From contig OY754464.1 of assembly GCA_963575645.1 (NCBI GenBank), positions 73,010,948 through 73,074,947 of the forward strand: a DNA stretch of 64,000 nucleotides, read 5' to 3'. Of this stretch, positions 1 to 11,022 are shown piece after piece. The translations under genes and the position numbers were made by a program. The notes under the pieces are model-generated. The model was not told the DNA's origin, made no database searches, and was given only the letters and a program-made list of their open reading frames with translations. Source of the stretch: Xanthostigma xanthostigma. Its lineage: Eukaryota > Arthropoda > Insecta > Raphidioptera > Raphidiidae. Numbering within the stretch: the stretch's first letter is position 1; each line of letters starts with the position of its first letter.

Positions 1-65
1 TACGATATGACAAGTTAATGATTAGTTAAAATATCAGAGGCTGAATGATTAATATGTGATTATTT

Positions 66-748
66 AAAAAAAAAATTGGTTGTCTGTAAAGTCGGTTTAC
101 GGACGATAGTTTTACGTGATAACGTATTCCGTAATACATAACCTAAACCTCCCAAAATTTGGTTTCAATCCGCTTATCCTTGGTGTCGGAATGATAAGAA
201 ATGTCAAAAGTGACGTTTGCAACTTACAAAGTATTATGTTCTAATAATAATTAGTTATTCCAATACTTAACTTAGAAGGCTTTGCATTTCACAATATACT
301 AATGTCATAAAATTGAATTAAACATTAGAAATGCAGCTGTTTTCATGTTAAGACAAGACATACGTTTGCTTCTAATTTCCATGTACGGCAAACAAAGACA
401 ACCGACCGCGTCGCGCCATGCATTACACAACATTGCATTTATACAGCTATTTTTCTATATAAATTTGTATAAAATATTTTTCTATATAAATTTGTATAAA
501 AAAACTGTTTAGGCAAATTCTGTTATACGAAATCTATGTAAAATGTTCTCCTCTTTCGTTTAAGACTGGTTTCAAACCGATCTGATTTAAATTGAGCGAG
601 AAATTAGCAAAAAACACGCACAGGGTCAGGCGGAACGTTAGGAACGTTAGGAACGTTACGTTACACTTTTTCGAACATGCAGCCGGTGTTTTATCAATTT
701 ATAAGATTGGTGATTCATCAATTTATAAGACGTTATCACGTCAAAAAA
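66..748 (+). mobile_element. Family-A non-autonomous transposon, copy A1
   Basis: One of seven copies in the window (also near 16.3, 19.5, 24.8, 46.2, 48.5 and 62.9 kb). One end is an A-run followed by TTGGTTGTCTGTAAAGTCGG and, a little further in, ACGTGATAACG. The other end is GACGTTATCACGTCAAAAA, so the ends share an inverted ACGTGATAACG core set at different distances from the edges. Near 630-665 is a minisatellite of GAACGTTAG units, and near 695-732 the motif TCAATTTATAAGA occurs twice. This copy also has a doubled 27-bp unit at 450-505. No coding capacity is visible. The superfamily is not recognised. Confidence 0.75.
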
Positions 749-780
749 ATAAAGACTGATTATAATAATGTTTACTTTAT

Positions 781-877
781 TTTTCCCAAGAAAACATGAA
801 GTTTCGGTTTCGCACGAAACTGAGACTGAAACCGAAATTCGGTTTCGAGCTTAAAAACTAGTTTCGGTTGGGCACTA
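781..877. repeat. MITE end fragment with TAGTGCCCAACCGAAAC terminus
   Basis: Repeats of GTTTCGGTTTCG and its complement run up to a terminus that reads TAGTGCCCAACCGAAAC on the minus strand. This resembles the TAGTGTCCGACCGAAG ends of the MITE at 29501-30019. Only one end is present. Confidence 0.45.
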
Positions 878-899
878 CCGCCGCCAATTATACGGCATC

Positions 900-1340
900 C
901 AGTGGCGGATTTGCCCTAAGGTCCAGTAGGCCCGGACCTAGGGCGGTCAATCGTGATAAAACACATCATAACGGGTCGCACTGAACGGTACAGTCTGCAC
1001 CGTATCGTATAACAATAATCTTCCTATACATAAAAGTGATCGGAATATCTAATTTAGATCAATATTTTGGACAGTTGAGTCCAAAAATCCTAAAAAATGT
1101 CTCACGTAATTTATGGACGTCCCCTTATTGTGTAAGTAGCATACATTACCCCGCTTTATTAGTCGTACGTGGTTAAGATTTGATTAACTCAGAAATATAC
1201 TCAAAAACTATTACCTACTTGTGCAATTTCAACCAAATTGTTGGATTGTAAAAATAATCTATAAGAACTGACATATTGTTGAGGTAAGGGCGGCAAAAAT
1301 ATAAAAGCCTATACTTGGGAAATGTGTAAATCCGTCACTG
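900..1340. mobile_element. hAT-type MITE, CAGTGGCGGATTT ends, 441 bp
   Basis: Left end CAGTGGCGGATTTGCC, right end complementary (AAATCCGTCACTG). It is the same family as the element at 6554-7243, which has a perfect 8-bp target duplication. Here the flanking 8-mers differ (acggcatc, gtcagtag), so the duplication has decayed or an edge was rearranged. No transposase is visible. Confidence 0.65.
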
Positions 1341-1477
1341 GTCAGTAGGTATACCGAATTTGAAAAAAATATCTGATGGATATTTCAGACTTTCAAACAA
1401 AAAAAAGAAAGAATATGCAAACCACGCTTCCTGGAGGTATTTCAAGTTTTTGTTATTCTAAAACCTGAGGAAAAATA

Positions 1478-2162
1478 TGTACATCATCACATATGGTACA
1501 TACATTGTAAAATTAATTATTATTGCTGTGTTGATAATTGTGCAGTGTATTCCATTTAGGACATGTCTATGATAAACGACTGAAGCGCACAATACTCTTA
1601 ACTAATAGCTTTGAAGATATTCCGTCTGATGTCGGTATCTAGTATACACTTAAATATTATATTGTAAAATCAAACTATTTTTGAAATGGTAATTGATATT
1701 CGTTATCTCGATATTAAAGATTGTAATGAAAAATCTATTATGCCACCGTAGTAGATACAGATCTCCGGAGTCCGGGTGTAATGATATTAAAACTAAAAAT
1801 TAGGTTTCTTTGCCATCTATTATAACCTACTTATAAATTGCAAAGAAATGTGATTTTTGGTATTATTATACCCGGAGGTCTGTATCTACTACGGTGACAT
1901 AATCTTTAAAATCGAGATAAAGAAATGTATAAATTACCATTTCAAAAATTTTAATTTGATTTTACAATATAATATTTATGTGTATACTAGCGGCATCGGA
2001 CGGAATATCTTGAAAGCTATTAGTTGAGACTCTTGTGCGCTTCAGTCTTTTTGCATAGACATGCCCTAAATAGAATACACTACACAATAATGTCAGCACA
2101 TCAATAATAATTATTTACAAGGTATGTACCATGAAATGATGCATATATTTTTTCGCAGAAAT
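1478..2162. repeat. Long foldback (inverted repeat), arms about 310 bp
   Basis: The left arm, which includes GACTGAAGCGCACAA and CAGATCTCCGG, returns as reverse complement on the right (CTTGTGCGCTTCAGTC; CCGGAGGTCTG). The arms are imperfect, with scattered substitutions and small indels, and meet around 1800-1850. The organisation is that of a foldback or MITE-like element. No target duplication was identified. Confidence 0.7.
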
Positions 2163-2249
2163 GTCTAACAGCCTCAGAATAAGTCGTTCTGTCCCCAATA
2201 ATAATACCAATAATCACTTTAAAACGTCTGTATGATACGGAGATAAAAA

Positions 2250-2480
2250 TACAGTAGTCTCACTAATCCGGCACTTCAGTAGTCCGGTACGTCCAATAAT
2301 CCGGCACCCTCCGCTCACGCCTCCCTACCCCTACATAATAAATGTCACTGTTATCTTCTTATGAAATGCTTTATTTTATTTACATATAATATTATGAATT
2401 TTTCTATACAATCCAATAATCCGAACATTCCAATAATCCGGCACCTCCTAGTTTTTAATAATGCCGGAGACTATACTGTA
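2250..2480. repeat. Possible pogo/Tigger-like MITE
   Basis: The left edge reads ACAGTAGTCTCACTAATCCG and the block repeats AATAATCCGGCAC several times. The right edge, GGAGACTATACTGTA, is a partial inverted match to the left. The CAGTAG...AATCCGGC pattern is known from pogo-like TIRs, but the similarity is short and the call is tentative. Confidence 0.35.
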
Positions 2481-2619
2481 TATGTTTCCAGAATTTTTGC
2501 GTCACGAATTAAACAATTTCATAACATTTTTGGTTTTTTAGAGGTAATTACTAATTTGATACTGATATGAAATGTTTGGTTTTATTAAATGGTGATAAAA
2601 AGTAGTCCATGTGTCAGAA

Positions 2620-2880
2620 AGGACACCGCACAAACCTTATGCGATTCGGTTCTCGGTTAAATTGATTGAAAATGGTTGTATTTTATAGTTCAAAGGACAC
2701 TAAGAAAAAGTGTTCATGGGCGCATAGCCCAAAAACCAATAGATTTTTAGCTACAGTTATGTTTAGAGAGATTTTAGATCATATAGCTGGGTATCCCTAC
2801 ATCTAATTTAGATGTATGGATACCCATTTATATGATCTAAAATCTAAATTAGATGTAGGGATACCCATTTAATTCACAAA
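2620..2880. repeat. Repeat with internal palindromes; inverted relative at 63.56-63.70 kb
   Basis: From 2645 to about 2785 the sequence matches, inverted, the block at 63560-63700 (shared GGACACT/GAAAAAGTG and the GGGCGCATAG core). From 2785 to 2880 there are palindromic copies of TATCCCTACATCTAATTTAG. No coding content was seen. Confidence 0.55.
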
Positions 2881-3108
2881 CATGTTCCATGTTCAACGCT
2901 TGTGCTTTTTTAAGAAATAAACAAATAGTCGAAAACTAGGTAATGTTAAAAGGTGTCACCCTGTATAAAATAATAATGTCCTATTCGGATTCAGCGCATT
3001 CGAAAACATATTTCTAGAGCTTAGGATTTTTTAAGATTGTAAATTCAATGGATATCCCTATATCTAAAATCTCGCTAAACATATCTGAAGACCACAGGGG
3101 AAAAATGA

Positions 3109-3711
3109 TCAATGTCACATTTGTATACAGTATGTAAACACGTAAGGTGCACATAGGGAAATTAACATTGGGAAAAAATGACTGGATCAGAGTGAGCCTT
3201 GAAATCTTGTTTTTCAATTTGACAGATAATATTCTTTTGCAAAATGAATGTGTGTACTACCGAAGAAAATATTCAAATGATTACAACATAATCGGACTTT
3301 TTTTATTAATGGGACATTAAATTCCCAAAAATACTTAAATATGGTGCGAGATCAAATATCTCCGTCTATTCGTGTTGAACCTAAAGACATTGGGTCACTG
3401 ACTTACCAACGCGCATACGTCAAACCAATCAGACAATTTTTGAATGAAATGTTGCCAAACAGATGGAGTTGTTTTTTTGTTTTATTTTTGTCTAAAAATA
3501 TACATAATGATTTATAAGAGCTTTTTCTTATTAATAAAGCCAAGTAAAATAAAATAAATCAAGATAAAATAGAAATCCTCAAGATTACCACGATAATTCA
3601 ATAGAAATAACATTTAATGCAGTCATGGCTAACTCTGATCCAAGTATTTTTTCCCAATTCTGATTTCCCTATGTGCACCTTACGCGTTTACATACTGTAC
3701 AGTTTTGCGTT
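3109..3711. repeat. Foldback with about 100-bp arms
   Basis: Left arm (TACAGTATGTAAACACG, then AAGGTGCACATAGGGAAAT) is complementary to the right arm (ATTTCCCTATGTGCACCTTA, then CGTTTACATACTGTA). The arms enclose about 400 bp of AT-rich loop. Probably a non-autonomous DNA element. Confidence 0.6.
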
Positions 3712-4270
3712 ATAGCAAATTGAAAGTTTAAAGACTCGTAGATAAAAAAATGAACATAGAAATTATTTGCATTTTGTTTTATTAAATGCATATACACGTT
3801 TTATTAATTTAAATAATAATTAATAAAAATGAACATAAAGTGTGTACAATTTTATTAAGACCAGAAAAATCTTCTTTTTGTTTTACTTCATTTAAAAATA
3901 ATTCACTTTTGTATATAAGACTTGCTTTCTTATTAAAATACAAAGTAAAAAACTAAAAATTAAATTAGTAAAAGAACAAAACAGCAGCGGTGGATTAGCA
4001 AGCGATGAGGTTGCACTTTTTAAATTAATTACAATTCTTTAGATATATACTCTGCAGCATCGTTATTAATGATGTGTTCTCGAAAAATCAAACGGACAAA
4101 CGAAAACGAAAGAGAAAAATAAAGCATGACAAGCAGAAATGAAATGAAAACACTGTTATAATTATTATTAGACAAACAAGAATAAAAACGTGGTCCGAAC
4201 AACACATCACCGACTACAATCATTATTTACCGGATGGAATGAACTGATACATTGTAGTTTAGATATCTAT
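3712..4270. other. AT-rich stretch, no gene seen
   Basis: Very AT-rich with many short A and T runs. The small minus-strand frame at 4029-4223 has no recognisable domain. Nothing else was identified. Confidence 0.5.
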
Positions 4271-4276
4271 AAGTTA

Positions 4277-5600
4277 CTAGCTTTTGCCCGCGGTTTCGCT
4301 CGTGCCAATTTTGATGTTGATAGATCAGTCAGTCAGAGTTTCCTTTTATACAGGGTGTCCCATTAAGAATGGGACATAGAACAACCGCAGATTCTCCAAT
4401 TCAAAATAAAACGATTAAGCGAAATATGCTTAGATAAAATGTGACTCGTTTCCGAAATACAGGGTGTTGAAGTTGAAAACTGAAAAATTATTAATGTCCA
4501 TAATTTTTTTAATACACCGTATAATTTTACTCAAAGACTACTGTCAAAATTTTCAATTATAAATTAATAAATATTCTCACAATCGCAACGTGCTTATTAG
4601 GAACTTAACATTACAAATCATAACAAAAAAATTAAAAAAAATAGAATAAAGCTGTTTGGTCGCGAATCTCATTAATTGTAAAAATGAATATTATTAATAA
4701 TAATACAAATAAAAAGTAGGTACATGTCTATCTATCTTTAACTGCGAATATCTCGAAAACCAATGACTTTACAACAAACTAACAAGTGTACATTATTGAC
4801 TTAGAAAATATCAAAAAAATTAAAATTATAGTCAAAATTAAAATTTAGACAGCGGCGTAACATTTAGAAAGGGTACAAGCATTACTTACTCCTGCCGTAC
4901 GCCACTGGTAGAGCGTACTGAACTAATTTTTTTATTGTTAGGTGCATTTTATGATATTTAACAAGTGTGCCGATTTGAGTAAAATTATACGGTGTATTAA
5001 AAAAATTATGGACATTAATAATTTTTCAGTTTTCAACTTCAACACCCTGTATTTCGGAAACGAGTAACATTTTATCTAAGCATATTTCGCTTAATCGTCT
5101 TATTTTGAATTGGAGAATCTGCGGTTGTTCTATGTCCCATTCTTAATGGGACACCCTGTATATACAGATTATATGACTTCTTAGAATTTTTCTGTTATTC
5201 ATGTGTAATAAAATTCTAAATTGAAGACATTCACGTGATCAACGTCCCGACAAACCTTGAAAATGACACCCATGTTGATTTTTGAACTATTTACCTATTT
5301 TCACCCTCTGAAGGGGTTGTTTTTAAAATAGCACGAAACACATGTTTATTTATTTGTTGACAGGAATAATCCTGGGCATTTTCGAATTGATACATCTGTC
5401 TTATGTGATTTCTCCATGTAAATTTTGAATCCCCGTTACACCCTTTTAGGGGTTGACTTTTCAAAAATCTGTTCTTGACGGATGCCTATGTCATAATAAC
5501 TATCTGTGTGCCAAATTTCAGCTCAATCCGTCCTGTGGTTTGAGCTGCGCGTTGATAGATCAGTTTCCTTTTATATATTTAAATAACAATAGATATAGTA
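4277..5600 (-). mobile_element. Helitron-like remnant split by a foldback insertion
   Basis: On the minus strand the block ends in GCGGGCAAAAGCTAG followed by T, the CTAG|T style of a Helitron 3' end. GTTGATAGATCAG followed by TTTCCTTTTATA occurs both before (near 4316) and after (near 5550) the inserted foldback at 4349-5160. The 5' TC end was not found, so the outer boundary is uncertain. Confidence 0.4.
4349..5160. mobile_element. TA-flanked foldback transposon with TACAGGGTGTCCC ends
   Basis: Both ends read TACAGGGTGTCCCATTAAGA inward, and complementarity continues for about 190 bp on each side. The flanks are TA on the left (4347-4348) and TA on the right (5161-5162), a TA-type target. 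No transposase is present. It shares terminal design with the element at 21645-22380. Confidence 0.75.
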
Positions 5601-6545
5601 TTTAAAGATTTATCGAAATCGGTTCAGCTGTTTTTAATTAAAGCCACGGTAGCATAGTGGGCTGTGCTGGACTGACAAATCAATTTTTTTTCGTCAAACT
5701 AACCAAAAAACTAGTCAAATCGACATCTGCTGAGTGAATTTTACAATTTCTTGTGTTTGGGATAAAAATTTTGTATTTTTAGTCGGGGAATCCAAATCCG
5801 CGTTAAACATTTAACATTTCAAAGTCCCCCCCCCTATCAAGGGGGTGGGGTAATTTTAGCACCAAAGTCTTTCTATGGAATGATTTGACTTTGATTCGAG
5901 GTATTTGAATTAAATTTGAGTTAAGAAAATCACCCGGTATATAGATTATAGATAAATAGTAGTGATTTTAGATTTTAAAATACGATACACCGTTAAAAGT
6001 GTTAAACCGAGACATCCTGTATGCTAATAAACTCATTCAATATTTTTAATATTGTGCACTTCCATAGCAGAAAAGAGAAATCATTTTCCTTTGAAACTTT
6101 TTAGTTCTTTAGAAACTAGATAAACTTTTTTTATCCGTCCGTCATTAAATAAAATTACTTTTTATAATTTTGTTTTTCAATCGTTCAACATTTTTCAATA
6201 AATTTATATTTAATGTGCGTAATTTTCGTTTTTTAAATTACATATTTCCTGTTCTCTAACGAGTCCACCTGTGTATATCAAAGATAGAGGTATACGTCTG
6301 CATATTTTTGTCACGGCCTACCGCGACTCAGGCCTAAGGCATTGGCGCCTGAGGAGTCACTGTGCAAGAAGTACTACTGAATATGTACAGTGGACTCTCT
6401 TAAATCAGAAACGTGAAAACGTTTATTCGATTGTAATATTTCTCCGCTGTGTTGAATCATTTTCCTTTATTAATGTTATAGTCAGAGTGCCCGTCGGCAT
6501 AAATTTTATTGATACATACTCTCCCCAAACTTTGTATATGGCTTC
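5601..6545. other. No gene identified
   Basis: AT-rich DNA with a C/G run near 5827-5850. The frame at 6271-6579 runs into the hAT element edge and has no recognisable domain. Confidence 0.5.
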
Positions 6546-6553
6546 ATTAGACC
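6546..6553. repeat. 8-bp target-site duplication ATTAGACC (left)
   Basis: ATTAGACC stands immediately before the CAGTGGCGG end and is repeated exactly at 7244-7251 after the opposite end. Confidence 0.85.
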
Positions 6554-7243
6554 CAGTGGCGGATTTACCAGCAGGCTGAGTAGGCTGAAGCCTAGGGCGG
6601 CAAATTTTAAGGGGCGGCAGATTTAGTTTATACATTTTTTTATTTCGATTTACAAAATTAAAAAAAAAATTATTATACACACAAAATACGAATTTTGAAA
6701 ATTGAAGAGAAATTAAAATATTTAACAAAAATCGAAATATAGTCCTATATACAGTGCTAAATAGGTACTAAATATTTCAACATCTCTACATGAACAATTG
6801 CCAAACGCTTTTTAAAATATACTTTAATGATCATCATGAATTTTTAGAATATTGCAATAGCGATTCGATATTATAATCGAAATTTAGTTATTTTTACATA
6901 TTTTCTTCACTGATATTTACTATAATTTTTTCTCCATGTACCTAATTATTATGAGATCTGCTTACACAACTCAATCTTGATATAACATCGATGGTCTAAT
7001 CATGATTGCTGCAGCAAAATTGTCAAATTCAATTTCAGAAAATTATTTCTTTATGCGTAAAAAATACTGACTAAAATAATCAAGGATCTGACACGGTACC
7101 TTGTTCTCAATGATACTAACCATACGGGAAAAGTTGATGTAACGAGGATGATGGAGAACAAATCATAAAGTTAGAATTTTATTGATTCAGAGGCGGCAAA
7201 AATTGAAAAGCCTACAGGCGGCAAATCTGTAAATCCGCCACTG
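6554..7243. mobile_element. hAT-superfamily non-autonomous element, 690 bp, intact ends
   Basis: Left end CAGTGGCGGATTTACC and right end GTAAATCCGCCACTG are inverted repeats. An exact 8-bp duplication flanks the element, diagnostic of the hAT superfamily together with the CAG start. The subterminal part is rich in GGCGGCA motifs (CTAGGGCGGCAAA on the left, GGCGGCAAATC on the right). The interior is AT-rich without coding. It is a longer relative of the element at 900-1340. Confidence 0.85.
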
Positions 7244-7251
7244 ATTAGACC
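7244..7251. repeat. 8-bp target-site duplication ATTAGACC (right)
   Basis: Exact partner of 6546-6553. Confidence 0.85.
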
Positions 7252-7383
7252 TAGTCATACACCTATTTCCTCTATGACTTTTCTTGATTTTGGGGCGTTT
7301 TCCCTCTACAGTTTCCGAAAGATGTCGTTTTGACGACATGTAAAAATTTATAGATACTGTTTGTTTTTTTAATTGGTTAGCTT

Positions 7384-7550
7384 AAAAACTTCAACCAAAA
7401 CGCTAAAATAATGTTCTCTGACAAATAACATGAACCATTTAAAATGTCTGACACCTCGAATATGTTCGACATATTCGTGGTGTCAAACATTTTAATTAGT
7501 TCATATTTTTTATCAGAGAACATTATTTTAGCATTTTGGTTGAAGTTTTT
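7384..7550. repeat. Near-perfect palindrome (MITE-like hairpin)
   Basis: Arms of about 80 bp (AAAACTTCAACCAAAACGCT against AGCATTTTGGTTGAAGTTTT) meet at a small centre around CGAATATGTTCGACATATTCG's midpoint near 7463. Few mismatches are seen, so it is probably young or maintained. Confidence 0.75.
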
Positions 7551-7782
7551 AATTAATAATTATAAATCAACTTTGAAGAAGTTAATTTTTTTCTGAGAGG
7601 TTTCACTGTTCTCAATTCTTCATACATAAACATAGCACACACGGTACATTCTCAAAGATGATTTTCATTTCACCGAGTCTGTGACCTACATTTTGGCGTT
7701 GTTTTAAGTAAAATGAATAAGTAACTAAAACATACAATCAGAAGTACGGAACGACTCGTTACAAATGGCGACAGTTAATCTT

Positions 7783-8229
7783 AAGGCCGCTGCACACGAG
7801 GCTAGAAACGCTGCTAGGAGTTCTGCTAGCCGGTAGGCTGGGTACGAAGCTGGAAATGACGTCACTACGGGCTGCCTTGCTAGCTCAGAAGATAGGTTTT
7901 AAAATTAGAACAGGGGCTATTTTCCCTGCTAGGTCCTCTGCTAGGTATGAACAAGAACCAATCAAGAAGCAGTATCTTTACGTGGGCACTTGAACAAACG
8001 CCCACATGGCGTCATTCTGCCAGACAACAGACACGTTTTGCTCTGTGTTTAATGTTTATATTCGAACTGTCACTGCGCGCGCACCAGATCTATCCACAAA
8101 ACACGCTTGAAAAATAGTCTCGTGTAAAGCGAGCACTTAACAGCAATCAAGAAAACCAGCGCTAGAAAACTAGTAGGCAAAGCTAGCAAGGAATCCAGCA
8201 GCGTTTTTAGCCTCGTGTGCAGCGGCCTT
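7783..8229. mobile_element. MITE with GCTGCACACGAGGCT ends, 447 bp
   Basis: The ends are inverted: GGCCGCTGCACACGAGGCTA on the left and GCCTCGTGTGCAGCGGCC on the right. The subterminal DNA is packed with CTGCTAG/GCTAGC motifs, and an internal TCGTGTAAAGCGAGCACTTA echoes the terminal motif. Relatives: 33477-33926 (inverted), 36728-36937 (partial), 36938-37187 joined to 42473-42675 (split by the Gypsy element), 42905-43095 (partial) and 60897-61280 (3' lost). hAT membership is possible but no duplication was confirmed. Confidence 0.75.
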
Positions 8230-8379
8230 TATGCTATTGTATCAAGTAGCGATATATGTTAGAATTCGCTCAAAGCTATTGGTTCTGAAGCAAATCTGGT
8301 AGAATTTGCTCAAAACTATTAGTTCAGAGGCCGGGCCGCAAACGAAATACATTTTTCAGAATTATATCTATCGCACCCG

Positions 8380-8402
8380 TGTAAAACGGGACGGACCGCT
8401 AG
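8380..8402 (+). mobile_element. Helitron 3' terminus (5' end not found)
   Basis: A short hairpin (CCCGT, loop, ACGGG) followed by ACGGACCGCTAG and then T matches the Helitron 3' end pattern of hairpin plus CTAG|T. The element must lie upstream, but its 5' end could not be placed. Confidence 0.5.
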
Positions 8403-8822
8403 TCTATAAAAGACATGTGATCAATTGCTAAAGAATTTTATATATTAGTACAGATAGTATTTATTTTTTGAAAAAAAGCGCTGATCTTTTCTCCTCTGTA
8501 CCCTTCAGCGTTAAAAGTGAGGCAGTGTTTCACATAACAAAACTCTACTGATCAAGGTATAAATTTTAAGTAGGCAGATAAAACATCTATGTATGTTTTT
8601 TAATGGTTGTAACTTTGTAATAACTTTGCGGTTACGCTAGTTATGAATGCGAGAAACCACGTAATGTGTGCCGAAAATTAATCATTACGGAAATATTTAC
8701 AACCATAACAATTTATTTATCAATACAAATAAGCAAAATTGTAACTTCGTGTGTGCAACTGTTTTTTTGAAAAAATCATTGGAAAGACTAATTTCATCTA
8801 GCTTAGGTAAAACCGTTGGAAT

Positions 8823-9494
8823 TTACCATTCCAACCCACAAGTGGGGAATGGTAGGTACTTGTTTAGATCAAAAATCACTTTTCAAAAATTTTACAATAT
8901 CTTTCCGTTTTGAGGTCCCCCGAATCCAGAAAACATATTTTTGGAAAAACTCTGTGCATCTGTTAGTCTGTTTGTCTGTGAACACGATACAGGTCAAACG
9001 GATGAGCGGCTTAAAACCAAATTTTGGGAGGATTTTTGGTATGCAAATATGAAAAGCCCCATTGTTTTTGGGGAAAATTGGCGCATGCGCAGAAGTTATA
9101 TGTGCTATAACGGTGTTTTTTTATATAATAATGATATACTTTTCATAACGGCTTATTATTCTACTTATTTTTTCAAGAAAGTTACGTTAAAAAATTTTTT
9201 TCTAAACTTTGTAGTTTAGGAAATATTTTGAAAATAAAAAAATCAGCCGCTCTTTTGTTTTATAGATCTGTCAGAAATAAACTAGCTAGGCATGCTTTGA
9301 TTAATTTTTACATGACGTGGAACATATTATGTAGATAACAATGGCAACGAATAGCACATATCATATTGAAGACTAGCCATTACCCGCGTCACCTCACACG
9401 ATATCAAAAATTTTCTTTTCTTTATTAAAATCCAATGTCAACATTTTTGAAGTTGGAATGGTCCCGTCGCCCAATTGGCTGGAATTTTTTTTTT
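8823..9494 (+). mobile_element. Family-B repeat, copy B1 (full length)
   Basis: It begins TTACCATTCCAACCCACAAG and ends CCAATTGGCTGGAATTTTTT. The ends share the inverted core ACCATTCCAAC. Inside are TTTGGGAGGAT, the stretch ending AACACGATACAGGTC, and CATTACCCGCGTCACC. Other copies: 17487-18137 and 48160-49369 (both minus), 56932-57547 (plus), with partial pieces at 26605-26736 and 45123-45203. No coding potential beyond chance frames. Superfamily unrecognised. Confidence 0.7.
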
Positions 9495-10640
9495 CAGCCT
9501 CAAGTTTTTAACGAAATTTCGACAGAGATGCAGCGAAAAATTTGTAACTCCGCCTTCTTGCGCATAACCCATACAATGAGCCTAATTTCAAGACGCGTGG
9601 TACCTAATTCATGTAATGATCACATGCAAAATAAAATAGTATGTCAAAAAAGGTGTTACATATTATTAGATACAATTATTTACAACCAGTAATTATGTAA
9701 GTACAAGAAAAATGTGAACTGCCCGTAGCTATGGGATTCACTGTATGTGAGTCAGTCAGTCATAATATTCAAATATTATTATGTATATTTGTGGGTTGAA
9801 ATTATTATTAGATCTGTTATGTATGTGGATTACTAGGCAAACTATAATCAAATATTATTTTAATGTATTGAAATATTGCGGGCTATCTAGCAATACCTCG
9901 TATCTTTGAGTTGCAGAACATAATATGAAAATTCAGATAATAAGTTTGTAACATGTCTTTTACTTATTGTTTTACACTATAAAATCTTTTAGTTTAGAAA
10001 ATTCTTTGTTTACCAGTTAATTCCTAGGATTTCCTTAAAGCGAGGGAGGGACTCAGTGCTCTTTAATTTAGCTTAGGGAATGCAATCCGGCAATATAATT
10101 TCAATCGAGGTATTTGCGGGACTGAACCAATATAGTCCCGCTGGATCCCAGTATTTGCGGATCCAGCAGGGTGTACTTAGACTTTCTCAGTTCAATCGTA
10201 ATAAAGACCTAATAGACCTCGTTTTCATGATTTTAATTTTAACCTATATTAAACAAGTTTTTTGATACATATATTAAATGGTTTATTAATACTTTTAGAC
10301 ATAAAGATTAAGACATAAATTGACATAAAATTCACCAAAAAATGTTGCTGTTTACGCTGGCATCGGGACAGCCGGTTTTTGTTTGACTTCTGCCAAAATG
10401 GCGCTGGGTGAGTCGCCCACAAGGAAATGACCAGGAGTTAAGGTGTTCAAGTCAGTGGGGATTGTCGAATATTGTGTTCTTAATTGTCAGGACAAGGTTT
10501 GTGTTAAAGAAAATTTTTGGAAAATCCATCGGAAAAGTCGGAAATTTGTATGGTATTTTTATATAAAAATCCCAATTAAAAAAATGTGACGATCAGTTTG
10601 ATAGTTCTGCTGTGTAGATGGGAAGATCAATATAATATTT
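9495..10640. other. No gene; two small hairpins near 10.11-10.17 kb
   Basis: Mostly AT-rich. Around 10110-10138 GCGGGACT pairs with AGTCCCGC, and around 10140-10168 CTGGATCC pairs with GGATCCAG. They may be subterminal to an unplaced DNA element whose edge reads TTAGGGAATGC near 10073. The open frame across them has no recognisable domain. Confidence 0.4.
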
Positions 10641-10663
10641 TCAGAGACAGAAAGAAACTGCAG

Positions 10664-10692
10664 GGAGAGAGACAGAGAGAGAGAGAGAGAAA
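10664..10692. repeat. (GA)n microsatellite
   Basis: A short GA dinucleotide tract with one C interruption. Confidence 0.8.
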
Positions 10693-10739
10693 TGAGACTA
10701 TACAATATATATGCATTAATAAATCTTACAGTTTAGAGC

Positions 10740-10768
10740 ATTTGGGTGAAACCAGGACGGGCCGCTAG
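10740..10768 (+). mobile_element. Helitron-like 3' end fragment
   Basis: GGGTGAAACCAGGACGGGCC leads into GCTAG and then T, a diverged version of the GGTGAAACCGGGCGGGACC ends seen on the better Helitron copies. The 5' end was not found. Confidence 0.4.
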
Positions 10769-11014
10769 TAATAAATAAAATAAATAAATAAAAAAAAGCA
10801 ATTCCCTAAATTCCATTTGCTAACTCATCTCTTTTGGGAAAATCAATATTATTCAAATATATTTCATTCGTATCGTATGTGTGGCACGGCGATTATTTTA
10901 TCTAAATGAGGAATTTTAGCATACGACATAAATAAAATTGAGACTATTAGGTGCAATCATCGTGAAAAAATATAAAAAGAAAACAAAAAAAATTGATATA
11001 ATAATATCAAACAC

Positions 11015-11022
11015 GTAGGTAC
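11015..11022. repeat. 8-bp target-site duplication GTAGGTAC (left)
   Basis: Exact match to 11560-11567. Confidence 0.8.

Noticed and set aside
5820..5855. C/G homopolymer runs as a structural or regulatory element
   Set aside because: CCCCCCCCC...GGGGGTGGGG is a short local hairpin typical of decayed insect repeats. No further support.
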